From: an uncultured Eubacterium sp.
Lineage (GTDB): Bacteria > Bacillota > Clostridia > Lachnospirales > Lachnospiraceae
NCBI GenBank assembly: GCA_910586445.1
Contig: CAJUHV010000057.1
Coordinates: 1 to 25,744, forward strand
Direction: 5' to 3'
DNA length: 25,744 nucleotides
Shown: positions 15,194 to 23,652 of the stretch, in pieces
How the letters are laid out: every line of letters begins with the position of its first letter
Position numbering within the stretch: the stretch's first letter is position 1
Made by a program: the position numbers and the translations under genes
Notes under the pieces: generated by a model
Seen by the model: only the letters and a program-made list of their open reading frames with translations
What the model was told of the DNA's origin: nothing
Databases searched by the model: none

Positions 15194-16165
15194 CTATACG
15201 GCTGCCGTAATATTCACCCATTCACCCTGTTCGTTGACTTCTAAAATCGTAAATCCTGCCGCTTCTAATGCCTGATATACTTCGTCCTTTTTAAAATCAA
15301 TAATTCCTGATGTAATCAAAATCCCATTCTTTTTTAAGCACGGCAGCAGATGCGGTGCCATCGGAATGATCACGTCTGCCAGAATGTTTGCAGCCACTAT
15401 GTCGTATTGTCCGCCTCCGGCCCGTTTTTGTACATTTTTGTCGTTAATCAGATTACCGACGTAAAACTCACCCTCTGCCCGTGTCAGATGATTGACTTCC
15501 ATATTTTCATAAGCGGACACGATACAGTTTTCGTCTACATCTATGCCTGTGACATGACTGGCTCCCAGCTTTAATGCCGCAATCGATAATATTCCGCTGC
15601 CGCAGCCTACGTCCAGCACTTTTATGCCTTCCTCCTGCCCTGCCTTTATCTTTCGGATATATTTTTGAAGCTGGCGTATGCACAGCTGTGTCGTCTCGTG
15701 CTTTCCGGTACCGAATGATATGCCGGGATCGATCTCGATTAGAATCCTGCCCGTATCCTCCTGCTTTAATTCTTCCCAGGTAGGCTTGATTAATATATCA
15801 TCTATCGTAAATGAAGTAAAAAACTGTTTCCAGTTGTTCATCCAGTCTGCATCCTCGGTCTGGCCGGATGTAATCTCACCAGATCCGATATCCATAAATT
15901 CCCGCAGTTCGTTTAAGGATTCCCGCACCCTGCGCAGGAGCTCTGTGTGGTCTTCCTGCGCCTCCAGATAAAAGCTGACCCTGCTCGTGCCGTCATCCGG
16001 CGGCAGCTGCGGCGGAAAATCTATAAACATATCTCCTGTTTCCTGTTCGGTCAGCGGCACATTGTTATCGATCTCCACGCCTTCTATGCCAAGCTCGCCC
16101 AGCATGGCGCTGACCACGTCTTCTGCCGCCGTTGTAGTCGCTATTGTAAATTTATCCCACTTCAT
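15194..16165 (-). CDS. prmA: Ribosomal protein L11 methyltransferase PrmA
   Basis: A 323-residue SAM-dependent methyltransferase. The family motif IDPGISFGTGKHETT, SAM motif I (VLDVGCGSGILSIAALKLGA), GIDVDENC and the catalytic-domain segment DIVAANILADVI are all present. PrmA trimethylates ribosomal protein L11. The start has AGGA 7 bases upstream, and this site overlaps the stop region of the preceding J-domain gene (9-base gap), which suggests coupled expression of the two. Confidence 0.96.
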   Translation of the reverse strand: MKWDKFTIATTTAAEDVVSAMLGELGIEGVEIDNNVPLTEQETGDMFIDFPPQLPPDDGTSRVSFYLEAQEDHTELLRRVRESLNELREFMDIGSGEITSGQTEDADWMNNWKQFFTSFTIDDILIKPTWEELKQEDTGRILIEIDPGISFGTGKHETTQLCIRQLQKYIRKIKAGQEEGIKVLDVGCGSGILSIAALKLGASHVTGIDVDENCIVSAYENMEVNHLTRAEGEFYVGNLINDKNVQKRAGGGQYDIVAANILADVIIPMAPHLLPCLKKNGILITSGIIDFKKDEVYQALEAAGFTILEVNEQGEWVNITAAV

Positions 16166-16174
16166 TTTTCTTTC

Positions 16175-17929
16175 CTAACCCTTCTGCTGCATCTTTTCCA
16201 AAAGGCGCTGGTATTCACGGTTAATCTCTTGAATGGCATCCGTATCCCCGCATTTGTTGTCAGGATGATAAATCTTTAACAGATCCTTATACCGCTTTTT
16301 CAGCGAGCTCTGGCTGTTGACGCCTGCAAAAAAAATCTCTCCATGCACCGATGCCGGCTTTGTACGGATGTCGCTTTTCTGATAAGAATCTACCTGCTTA
16401 TAAAAATTCTTTTTCTGTTCAAATTGTTTCTTTTCTTCGGCCAGCTTATACAGTTCACCTTCTAAAATCTGGCGCTTCATTTCCAGCAGATGCTCTTCGT
16501 GTTTTTTCTTTGTCAGCTCAAATTCCTGCTGACGGTAAAAATGTGCTTTTTCTATGTTCAGCTGCATGCGTTCTTCTTCCATCTGCCTTGTCTGCCTGCG
16601 CAGCTTCTGCTTTTTGGACTCCAGCTTTTCCGTCTCCTGTATGCGCCACCGCTCGAACTCATGCTGCTTTTGAATCATTTTTTCCGCTGCCGCATCCTGC
16701 CTGAGCTTCTGCATGCGCTCTACCTGCTGCAGCCGCTGCTGCGCCTGGATCTGGACTGCCTGCTTATCCGGCTGCCCTTTTACGGCCTGCCCCGTACGAA
16801 ACGGTGCTGCCGGCTCATACTTCTGCCCCTTTAATCCATTGGACGGCCGGCCCTGATTCAAAGGGAACGGGCTTTGTCGCGTCTGCCCCGGATTCAGCAG
16901 CGAAGGCTGCTTCTGGCTCAAACTGCCTGCACCCGGCACTGAAGTCTGTTTGGTGCCCGCATTGCCCGCATTCAGCACCGGGGGCTGTTTGGTGCCCGCA
17001 TTGCCTGCATTCAGCACTGAGGGCTGTTTGGTGCCCGCATTGCCTGCATTCAGCACTGAGGGCTGTTTCTGCTGCTGTTTATTTGGTACTGCCTGTCCAG
17101 ACAGCGGTGACTGCCTGTCCTGCCATATTGTCTTTGTATGCGACTCCTGCCTAAGCGGAGTCCTTGTCCGTTCTGTTCCCGTACGTTCTGTCCCCGGCCA
17201 TGTTTTTGAAAACTGCATTTCCTGTTCCGTTTTTTTGCCCGGCTGTATTTTCATATCCCAAAAAGCAGCTTCCCGTCCCGATGTTTGTTCCTGTGCATGC
17301 AGACCTGCATCTGCCCGGGCAGTCTCCTGCCCCTGTGCCCCGGCCGGCTGATCATCCTGCATTCTCTGCTGATCCTGCTGCTCCTGTCGATCCTGATCCG
17401 GCTGCTGCATATGCTGTTCCTGCCTATTTTCCCACGCCTTTTCATTTTTTTCCTGCTGTTCCCGCGTATTTTCCTGCACATTTTCGTTTTTCTGCTCGTC
17501 CTGCTGCTCCTGTCGATCCTGATCCGGCTGCTGCATATGCTGTTCCTGCCTATTTTCCCACGCCTTTTCATTTTGATTTTGTCGTTTTTGTTGTTCCTGC
17601 TGTTTTTGATCCGGCTGCATATGCTGTTCCTGCCTGTCTTCCTGCTCTTTTTGCATGTACCCGTGCTCTCCCTGCATATACACCTGCTCTTCCTGCGCCG
17701 GACAGCGAATATTTTTGTACATATCCTCTGCCTGCTGTGCCCGCTTTTGATCTGCCCCGCCTGTATTATCTGAATCATCCGTCATAGATGCTGCTTTCGT
17801 ATGCGCCAAATGTCCCATCATATCAGCCCCTGCATGTATTGAACTGCCCGAACGAAATACGGAGTCTGTATGCATCTCTTGGACTGGTATATGGGCAGAA
17901 TTTGAATTTGTTAAATTTGACTCCAACAT
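16175..17929 (-). CDS. Large Q-rich, repeat-containing coiled-coil protein with C-terminal J domain
   Basis: A 584-residue protein. The last ~52 residues form a J domain with an HPD motif at 555-557 (LLKIYHPDNK), and residues 568-580 form its third helix. Before it comes a long charged coiled coil (about 392-515, rich in Lys/Glu/Gln). A low-complexity Pro/Gly/Asn region holds three 13-residue units KQPSVLNAGNAGT (about 288-326). An extremely Gln/Glu/Asp/Arg-rich region (about 60-205) holds repeats of RQEQHMQQPDQDRQEQQ. There is no G/F region or zinc finger, so it is a class C type J protein that would stimulate DnaK ATPase and tether it to an unknown client. No signal peptide or membrane segment is seen. 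GGAGA 9 bases upstream supports the start. Function is unknown, and I do not recognise a named family. Confidence 0.85.
   Translation of the reverse strand: MLESNLTNSNSAHIPVQEMHTDSVFRSGSSIHAGADMMGHLAHTKAASMTDDSDNTGGADQKRAQQAEDMYKNIRCPAQEEQVYMQGEHGYMQKEQEDRQEQHMQPDQKQQEQQKRQNQNEKAWENRQEQHMQQPDQDRQEQQDEQKNENVQENTREQQEKNEKAWENRQEQHMQQPDQDRQEQQDQQRMQDDQPAGAQGQETARADAGLHAQEQTSGREAAFWDMKIQPGKKTEQEMQFSKTWPGTERTGTERTRTPLRQESHTKTIWQDRQSPLSGQAVPNKQQQKQPSVLNAGNAGTKQPSVLNAGNAGTKQPPVLNAGNAGTKQTSVPGAGSLSQKQPSLLNPGQTRQSPFPLNQGRPSNGLKGQKYEPAAPFRTGQAVKGQPDKQAVQIQAQQRLQQVERMQKLRQDAAAEKMIQKQHEFERWRIQETEKLESKKQKLRRQTRQMEEERMQLNIEKAHFYRQQEFELTKKKHEEHLLEMKRQILEGELYKLAEEKKQFEQKKNFYKQVDSYQKSDIRTKPASVHGEIFFAGVNSQSSLKKRYKDLLKIYHPDNKCGDTDAIQEINREYQRLLEKMQQKG
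16952..17068 (-). repeat. Three tandem 39-bp units within the J-domain gene
   Basis: Units at 16952-16990, 16991-17029 and 17030-17068. The second and third are nearly identical and the first differs at a few positions. Each encodes a 13-residue unit of the KQPSVLNAGNAGT type. The length is a multiple of three, so copy-number change keeps the reading frame. Confidence 0.92.
17373..17574 (-). repeat. 76-bp direct repeat, offset 126 bp, in the Q-rich part of the J-domain gene
   Basis: Copies at 17373-17448 and 17499-17574 appear identical at the DNA level and encode NEKAWENRQEQHMQQPDQDRQ (part). A third, diverged copy overlaps about 17595-17650. The offset is exactly 42 codons, so recombination between copies would delete or duplicate sequence in frame. 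The near-identity suggests recent duplication. Confidence 0.85.
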
Positions 17930-18153
17930 TCTATCTTCTCTCCTGCAGAATTAAACTCTTGCTCTCACTGATTACTCGTTCCCTCAATCCTCCGCAGCAG
18001 CACCCATGGCTCTATGGAATACCCCCACGCTAGACTGTTACTATTTTCTCTAATATTGAGCCAAAATACAAGTATTTCTAGTTGAAATTTATTTTTTCTA
18101 CATTTTTCACAAGACCCAATCCAGATATAGACGGCTTTTTCGTATGCTATGGC
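17930..18153 (-). other. Leader region of the J-domain gene, no gene found
   Basis: About 225 bases between the structured element behind dnaJ and the J-domain ATG. On the minus strand it contains a perfect inverted repeat, AAATAC-TT-GTATTT, near 18069-18082. No convincing -35/-10 pair was found, although a promoter is expected here if the upstream hairpin stops dnaJ transcription. No open frame with a ribosome-binding site is seen. Confidence 0.5.
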
Positions 18154-18249
18154 AAAAAGAGAGCTGCATCTCCCAGTGATCTGCCAACCGATGTAAACAG
18201 TTTATGCAAAACTGCCCACTTTACAAATCACATAGGATTTACAGCTCTC
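18154..18249 (-). ncRNA. Structured terminator-like RNA element behind dnaJ (possible small repeat element)
   Basis: On the minus strand, GAGAGCTG (18249-18242) pairs with CAGCTCTC (18166-18159), followed at once by TTTTT. The closed ~75-base interior has further stems: AAATC-N6-GATTT, and GTAAA...CAGTTT-tgcat-AAACTG-TTTAC as a two-part helix, plus a small CAG/CTG hairpin. This gives a multi-branched fold rather than a simple terminator. It lies about 40 bases after the dnaJ stop. I do not recognise it as a known riboswitch class. It could be a terminator/attenuator or a short terminal-inverted-repeat element. Confidence 0.55.
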
Positions 18250-18287
18250 ATTTATATTTTAAAATAAGCGAATCAGCCCTTACTCCT

Positions 18288-19457
18288 TCAGATATCTTCT
18301 AATGCGTCCTTTACTTTATCCATAAACTTTTTGCCGCGGCTCTTTTTGCCGCCTGAGGTACTGCCCTGGCTGTTTAAAGAATTTCCGCTGACCTCATCAT
18401 ACCTGCGCAGTGCTTCTTTTGCCTCTGCGTTTAAGCTGGTCGGCACCTGTACAACCAAGGTTACATACTGGTCGCCCCGCACGTTTTTATTCCGCAGGGA
18501 CGGCACGCCTTTTCCTTTCAGCCGTATGCGGGTATCCGTCTGCGTTCCGGCCTTTACGTTATACAGTACATCGCCGTCGATCGTACTAATGCAGATTTCC
18601 CCGCCGAGCGCTGCCTGTGCAAAAGAAATTGGAGCCGTTGAAAATATATTCATATCCTGCCGCTGGAAGATCGGATGTGCATTGATAATTACCTCTACCA
18701 GCAGGTCGCCTCTCGGCCCGCCGTTTACACCCGGTTCGCCTTTTTCACGGATACGAACGCTCTGTCCATTGTCAATTCCAGGCGGAATGCTGACAGAGAT
18801 TTTCTTTTTATTTGCAACATACCCGTTACCATGGCACTGCGGACATTTATCTTTTACGATTTTGCCTGTACCGCGGCAGTCCGGGCAGGTCTGCACATTC
18901 TGCACCATGCCGAACAGCGACTGCTGCGTATACATCACTTTGCCTTTGCCGCCGCATTTTGTACACGTCTCCGGCGCAGTTCCCGGCTTTGCACCGCTGC
19001 CGTGGCAGTCCGGGCATTCATCCTTTAATACAAGCTCTAATTCCTTCTCGCAGCCGAATACTGCTTCTTCAAAAGTAATCCGCACGCTGGCACGTACATT
19101 GGCCCCTTTCATCGGGCCGTTGCTGGAGCGCCTGCTTCCGCCGCCAAAGAAATCTCCGAAAATATCTCCAAAAATATCTCCAAAATCCATGCCGGAGAAA
19201 TCAAAGCCGCCTCCGCCCCCGCCGCCTTCAAAGGCTGCATGGCCAAACTGATCATACTGCCTGCGCTTTTCTGGATCGCTCAGGACCGCATAGGCTTCGG
19301 AAGCTTCTTTGAACTTTTTTTCTGCTTCTTTATCACCGGGATTCATATCTGGATGGTATTTCTTTGCCAGTACGCGGTAAGCCTTTTTGATCTGCGCATC
19401 ACCAGCGTTTTTTTCTACCCCTAGAACCTCGTAATAATCTCTTTTCTGCTCTGCCAT
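18288..19457 (-). CDS. dnaJ: Chaperone DnaJ (class A Hsp40)
   Basis: A 389-residue full-length DnaJ. The J domain has HPD at residues 35-37. A Gly/Phe-rich region follows (about 75-105, with FDFSGMDFGDIFGDIFGDFF). Four CxxCxGxG zinc-finger units come next (CPDCHGSG, CTKCGGKG, CPDCRGTG, CPQCHGNG), and then the substrate-binding C-terminal domains. It stimulates DnaK ATPase and delivers unfolded clients. GAGG 7 bases upstream supports the start, and it follows dnaK by 33 bases, so the two are probably one transcript from the CIRCE promoter. Confidence 0.98.
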   Translation of the reverse strand: MAEQKRDYYEVLGVEKNAGDAQIKKAYRVLAKKYHPDMNPGDKEAEKKFKEASEAYAVLSDPEKRRQYDQFGHAAFEGGGGGGGFDFSGMDFGDIFGDIFGDFFGGGSRRSSNGPMKGANVRASVRITFEEAVFGCEKELELVLKDECPDCHGSGAKPGTAPETCTKCGGKGKVMYTQQSLFGMVQNVQTCPDCRGTGKIVKDKCPQCHGNGYVANKKKISVSIPPGIDNGQSVRIREKGEPGVNGGPRGDLLVEVIINAHPIFQRQDMNIFSTAPISFAQAALGGEICISTIDGDVLYNVKAGTQTDTRIRLKGKGVPSLRNKNVRGDQYVTLVVQVPTSLNAEAKEALRRYDEVSGNSLNSQGSTSGGKKSRGKKFMDKVKDALEDI

Positions 19458-19490
19458 AACTTTTCCTCTGCCTGCAAACTATGCTGTTGA

Positions 19491-21368
19491 CTAGACTTCT
19501 TTGAAATCTGCATCTACGACATCATCTTCTGGTGCGCTGCCGCCTGCTGCGCCGCCAAAATCAGACGGATTCGGGCCTGCGCCTGCCTGGCCCGAAGCTG
19601 CCTGCGCATTTTCATACATCTTTGCAAATACCTTCTGTGCGCTTTCTGTCAGCTTCTCCTTGGCAGCCTTCATCTCATCTACCTGAGAATCGGTCATGTT
19701 TTCAGCCTGTGGATTTGCTTCTACCAATGCCTTTAATGCATTTATATCTGCCTCTACCGCAGCTTTATCTGCCGGGTCAAGGCTTGCGCCTACTTCTTCC
19801 AGAGCCTTTTCTGTCTGGAATACAAATGCATCGGCATCGTTTCTTGTATCGATCGCTTCTTTGCGTTTCTTATCCTGTGCTTCATACTCAGCAGCTTCTT
19901 TGACTGCACGATCGATCTCATCATCAGACATATTCGATCCTGCCGTAATTGTAATATGCTGTTCCTTGCCGGTACCCAGATCTTTTGCAGATACATTAAC
20001 AATGCCGTTCGCATCGATATCAAACGTCACCTCAATCTGCGGAACGCCGCGGCGTGCAGGCGGGATTCCATCCAGACGGAACTGTCCGAGCGACTTATTA
20101 TCCCGTGCAAACTGTCTTTCACCCTGTACGACATTAATATCAACGGCTGTCTGGTTGTCTGCTGCCGTAGAGAAAATCTGGCTCTTCTTTGTAGGAATCG
20201 TCGTATTACGCTCAATCAGCCTTGTAGCAACACCGCCCATTGTCTCAATAGACAGAGATAACGGAGTAACGTCCAGCAGAAGGATCTCGCCTGCGCCCGC
20301 ATCTCCTGCCAGCTTGCCGCCCTGGATTGAAGCGCCGATTGCCACACACTCATCAGGATTTAAGCTCTTGTTCGGCTCTTTTCCTGTCAGCTGCTTTACT
20401 TTATCCTGCACTGCCGGAATACGTGTAGAACCGCCTACCAGCAATACTTTTGTAATGTCATTGTTGTTAAGTCCTGCATCTTTTAATGCGTTTTGTACCG
20501 GAATCGCTGTCCGCTCAACGAGATCTCTTGTCAGCTCGTCGAATTTTGCCCTTGTCAGGTTAATATCAAAATGCTTCGGACCTTCGGCTGTTGCAGTAAT
20601 AAACGGCAGGTTGATATTTGTCGTCGTTGCAGAAGAAAGCTCTTTCTTTGCTTTTTCAGCTGCTTCTTTTAATCTCTGGAGCGCCATTTTATCATTGGAC
20701 AGATCAACGCCCTCTGCTGCCTTAAACTCAGCAATCATCCAGTCTGTCACCTTCTGGTCGAAGTCATCGCCGCCCAGTCTCGTATCGCCGTTTGTAGACA
20801 ATACTTCGATAACGCCGTCACCGATTTCGATTATGGAAACATCAAACGTACCGCCGCCCAAGTCGTATACCATAATCTTCTGCTCGCTCTCGTTGTCAAG
20901 GCCGTATGCCAGTGCTGCTGCTGTAGGCTCATTGATAATACGCTTTACTTCAAGTCCTGCGATCTTTCCTGCATCTTTGGTAGCCTGCCTCTGCGCATCG
21001 TTAAAATAAGCTGGTACGGTAATTACTGCGTCTGTCACCTTTTCGCCGAGATAGCTTTCTGCATCTGCTTTCAATTTCTGCAGGATCATAGCGGAGATCT
21101 GCTGCGGGGAATATTTCTTGTCATCTATTGTTCTGCCATGGTCTGTACCCATGTCTCTTTTTATGGACATGATCGTCTTTTCTGCATTGGTAACTGCCTG
21201 ACGCTTTGCCGGTTCACCGACCAGACGCTCACCCGTCTTTGTAAAAGCTACGATCGACGGTGTAGTTCTGGCACCTTCCTGATTTGCGATTACAGTTGGT
21301 TTTCCACCTTCCATAACGGCTACACAGCTGTTTGTAGTTCCTAAGTCAATTCCTATGATTTTACTCAT
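19491..21368 (-). CDS. dnaK: Chaperone DnaK (Hsp70)
   Basis: A 625-residue Hsp70. The phosphate-binding motif IGIDLGTTNSC lies at the N-terminus, with VYDLGGGTFDVSIIE and VLLVGGSTRIPAVQ in the ATPase domain and the substrate-binding domain afterwards. The C-terminus EDDVVDADFKEV is the conserved tail that contacts co-chaperones. The length is normal and the frame uninterrupted. AGGAGG 8 bases before the ATG supports the start. It lies in the heat-shock series hrcA-grpE-dnaK-dnaJ. A 437-codon open frame on the opposite strand is the common antisense artefact of dnaK. Confidence 0.99.
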   Translation of the reverse strand: MSKIIGIDLGTTNSCVAVMEGGKPTVIANQEGARTTPSIVAFTKTGERLVGEPAKRQAVTNAEKTIMSIKRDMGTDHGRTIDDKKYSPQQISAMILQKLKADAESYLGEKVTDAVITVPAYFNDAQRQATKDAGKIAGLEVKRIINEPTAAALAYGLDNESEQKIMVYDLGGGTFDVSIIEIGDGVIEVLSTNGDTRLGGDDFDQKVTDWMIAEFKAAEGVDLSNDKMALQRLKEAAEKAKKELSSATTTNINLPFITATAEGPKHFDINLTRAKFDELTRDLVERTAIPVQNALKDAGLNNNDITKVLLVGGSTRIPAVQDKVKQLTGKEPNKSLNPDECVAIGASIQGGKLAGDAGAGEILLLDVTPLSLSIETMGGVATRLIERNTTIPTKKSQIFSTAADNQTAVDINVVQGERQFARDNKSLGQFRLDGIPPARRGVPQIEVTFDIDANGIVNVSAKDLGTGKEQHITITAGSNMSDDEIDRAVKEAAEYEAQDKKRKEAIDTRNDADAFVFQTEKALEEVGASLDPADKAAVEADINALKALVEANPQAENMTDSQVDEMKAAKEKLTESAQKVFAKMYENAQAASGQAGAGPNPSDFGGAAGGSAPEDDVVDADFKEV

Positions 21369-21469
21369 GATCTATTCCTCCTGTTTTATGATCAATAAAT
21401 AATATAATAAATAGTTCTGATAAACGGCTTAGCTTTTATTTAAATGAAAATATTATTTTTGATAAACTG

Positions 21470-22234
21470 TCAGCTGACCACAGATACCATACTGTGCCTT
21501 ACGACACTGTCCCTGTACATATAGCCCTTCTGCATTTCCTGTGCCACAACGCCGGATTCATACTCGTCGCTTTCTGTCTGCATCACCGCATTGTGCAGGT
21601 TCGGGTCAAACTCCCTGCCGACTGCTTCGATCGGCTGCACACCGACTTCCTCCAGCATTGTCATGATCTGCTTATAAATCTTATTCATGCCATCTACAAA
21701 TGGATCTTCTTTTTTATCCTCCGGTACGGCCGCAAGTCCTCTTTCAAAATTATCCACAACCGGCAGCACTTTTTCTATAATGCTTTTCGCACCGATTTCA
21801 TACATCTGGCTCTTTTCTTTTTCCGTACGTTTGCGGAAATTGTCAAATTCCGCCATCTGGCGCTTTACCTGATCGGTCAGCTCTTCTATTTTTTCATCTT
21901 TCTTATCTTTTTTCTTGTTCTTTTTGAAAAAACCTTTTTTTCCTTCTGGTGCAGCTTCTTTCTGCTCCTGTGTTTCCTCGGTTTCTTCTGCGCTTTCTTC
22001 CTGCTGCGCGTTTTCTATATCTGCACTGCCTTCCCCATCCTCTTTTGATGGTTCTGCATCTGATGAACCTGTTTTATACTCCTGCCCTGTCCCCTGGCTA
22101 CTATCCTGATTTTCACTGCCGTCAGGGTGCGGATCTTCCTGCTGCACAGAATCACTTTCGTGCTCCTGATTTTTGTTTATGTCTTCTGCATCCTGCATCA
22201 CATCTGCTCCCTCTTCCATCTTATGATCTCCCAT
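21470..22234 (-). CDS. grpE: Nucleotide exchange factor GrpE
   Basis: A 254-residue GrpE. The conserved C-terminal part runs from a coiled coil (ELTDQVKRQMAEFDNFRKRTEKEK) to FDPNLHNAVMQTE and MQKGYMYRDSVVRHSMVSV. It releases ADP from DnaK. The first ~110 residues are an unusually long, acidic, Gln/Ser/Glu-rich and probably disordered extension, followed by a Lys-rich patch (KKGFFKKNKKKDKKDEK). AAAGGAG 8 bases upstream supports the start, and it follows hrcA after 20 bases. Confidence 0.97.
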   Translation of the reverse strand: MGDHKMEEGADVMQDAEDINKNQEHESDSVQQEDPHPDGSENQDSSQGTGQEYKTGSSDAEPSKEDGEGSADIENAQQEESAEETEETQEQKEAAPEGKKGFFKKNKKKDKKDEKIEELTDQVKRQMAEFDNFRKRTEKEKSQMYEIGAKSIIEKVLPVVDNFERGLAAVPEDKKEDPFVDGMNKIYKQIMTMLEEVGVQPIEAVGREFDPNLHNAVMQTESDEYESGVVAQEMQKGYMYRDSVVRHSMVSVVS

Positions 22235-22254
22235 GCGTCGTACTCCTTTCTATT

Positions 22255-23307
22255 TTAACCGCCTGTCGATTTTTCATCCTTGTGATAAATGACATCCAAC
22301 TGTTTTTTTAGATTTTTTAGATTATTTAACACTTTTTCGTAATCCATGCGCTTTGGGCCGATGACACCGATCATTCCGGTGATGCCTTCCCCCAGCTCAT
22401 AAGTAGCTGTCACAACACTGCAGTCCCTCATCGTCTTGATCGGGCTCTCGTCCCCTATATATACTTGTATGCCCGTTCCAGGCTCTCGTTCCTCCAGCCT
22501 GTCATTGATCATGTCCGCAAGCAGCTTCTTTTCTTCGAATGCTGATATAAATTCGCTTGCTTTTTCAGAATCACTCAGCTCAGGATATTTGAATATATTC
22601 GTAGTCCCGCTTGTGTAGATCTGCAGGTCTTCGTCTTCACTGACTGCCTGTGCCACCGCATCCAGCACATCGCCTATGATGCGGCTGTGCATTCCTGCCT
22701 GTTCTTTCAGTGCAGAAATCGTACTCAGATTGATCTGTTCTACGGACAGACCGTTAAGGCTTGTATTCAGCAGAATATTCAGCTTTAAGATCTGTTCATC
22801 AGACAGCCCTTCTTCGACCTCCAACATTTTATTTTTTACAATATTGCCTTCCAATACAATGATGCAGAGCAGCTGTTCTGCGTCTACTTTTGACAGCTGA
22901 ATAAATTTGAGCTTGTTGTGATGATATTTCGGCCCGGTAATCATAGCCGCGTATTCGGTATTATTTGCCAGAAGCTTTGCTACCTTTTTCAGCACCTGCT
23001 CCATCTTTTCCGTATGCTCGATCACAAAATTCTGCATATCGCTTATTTCCTGATTTTTTTCTGCAATCAGGTTATCGACATAAAACCGATATCCTTTGTC
23101 CGAAGGAATCCTTCCCGCTGAAGTGTGCGGCTGAAGGATATATCCTAATTCCTCCAGATCAGACATCTCATTACGAATGGTTGCTGAGCTTAGATGCAGA
23201 TCTGTGTACTTTGAAATTGTCCTCGAGCCAACCGGCTCGCCTGTATCTAAATAATTCTTTATAATGGCTTTTAAGATCTTGGTTTTTCTTTCATCAAGTC
23301 CTTCCAT
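22255..23307 (-). CDS. hrcA: Heat-inducible transcription repressor HrcA
   Basis: About 350 residues. The winged-helix DNA-binding region includes the typical LDERKTKILKAIIKNYLDTG, EPVGSRTISKY and LSSATIRNEMSDLEELGYI, continuing into HTSAGRIPSDKGYRFYVD. The C-terminal part includes ITGMIGVIGPKRMDYEKV. HrcA binds the CIRCE operator and represses the dnaK series; here a perfect CIRCE lies directly upstream of its own gene. I choose ATG 23307 because family proteins begin near LDERK; a GTG at 23349 gives 14 extra residues starting 16 bases after the CIRCE. Neither has a strong ribosome-binding site. Confidence 0.95.
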   Translation of the reverse strand: MEGLDERKTKILKAIIKNYLDTGEPVGSRTISKYTDLHLSSATIRNEMSDLEELGYILQPHTSAGRIPSDKGYRFYVDNLIAEKNQEISDMQNFVIEHTEKMEQVLKKVAKLLANNTEYAAMITGPKYHHNKLKFIQLSKVDAEQLLCIIVLEGNIVKNKMLEVEEGLSDEQILKLNILLNTSLNGLSVEQINLSTISALKEQAGMHSRIIGDVLDAVAQAVSEDEDLQIYTSGTTNIFKYPELSDSEKASEFISAFEEKKLLADMINDRLEEREPGTGIQVYIGDESPIKTMRDCSVVTATYELGEGITGMIGVIGPKRMDYEKVLNNLKNLKKQLDVIYHKDEKSTGG

Positions 23308-23364
23308 AAAAGTACATTCACAACCTTTCGTCCTGATTCTTGCTGTCACCAGAGTCTGACTTTG

Positions 23365-23391
23365 TTAGCACTCATTTCGTTAGAGTGCTAA
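23365..23391 (-). promoter_or_regulatory. CIRCE operator (HrcA binding site)
   Basis: A perfect inverted repeat TTAGCACTC-N9-GAGTGCTAA between the hrcA promoter and gene. It overlaps the start of the predicted transcript, the classic arrangement for HrcA repression of a heat-shock operon. Confidence 0.98.
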
Positions 23392-23404
23392 TATCGATAT
23401 GACT

Positions 23405-23433
23405 AAGATATCACTACCTATTTTCTTTGTCAA
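23405..23433 (-). promoter_or_regulatory. SigA-type promoter of hrcA-grpE-dnaK-dnaJ
   Basis: On the minus strand TTGACA (23433-23428), a 17-base spacer and TATCTT (23410-23405). The CIRCE lies 13 bases downstream of the -10 box, so HrcA would block initiation or clearance here. Confidence 0.88.
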
Positions 23434-23503
23434 CACGTTTTCTCAAATTCATTAAAAAAGTTTTTATGAAAAATTTATTAAAAAAAGATAAATTGAAAAT
23501 TGT

Positions 23504-23532
23504 TTGCACAGTACGGATAATTATGGTATAGT
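23504..23532 (+). promoter_or_regulatory. Probable promoter of the ProX-like gene
   Basis: TTGCAC (23504-23509), a 17-base spacer and TATAGT (23527-23532) on the plus strand, within AT-rich DNA divergent from the hrcA promoter. It implies a leader of about 210 bases before the ProX-like start. Confidence 0.6.
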
Positions 23533-23652
23533 TTTAAACTGGATCATAAAAGAGCCGAACTATAAAAAGCATAATCTGCAAAAGAACCAGATTTCAGAAG
23601 GACTAATTAATAGATGAACTGATTTTAAGAAAGACTCATTTTAAAAAAACTA

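Noticed and set aside
16952..17068. Regular 39-bp repeats as a possible CRISPR array
   Set aside because: Units are directly adjacent with no spacers, lie inside a coding frame and translate to a peptide repeat. No cas genes are present.
17164..17787. Long plus-strand frames rich in Phe/Leu/Pro opposite the J-domain gene
   Set aside because: They arise from the purine-rich sense strand (few stops on the pyrimidine strand). No ribosome-binding site or domain supports them, and the minus frame has a J domain.
19696..21009. A 437-codon open frame on the plus strand opposite dnaK
   Set aside because: Long antisense frames over dnaK are a well-known artefact of its codon use. The dnaK frame is complete and the antisense product has no recognisable domain.
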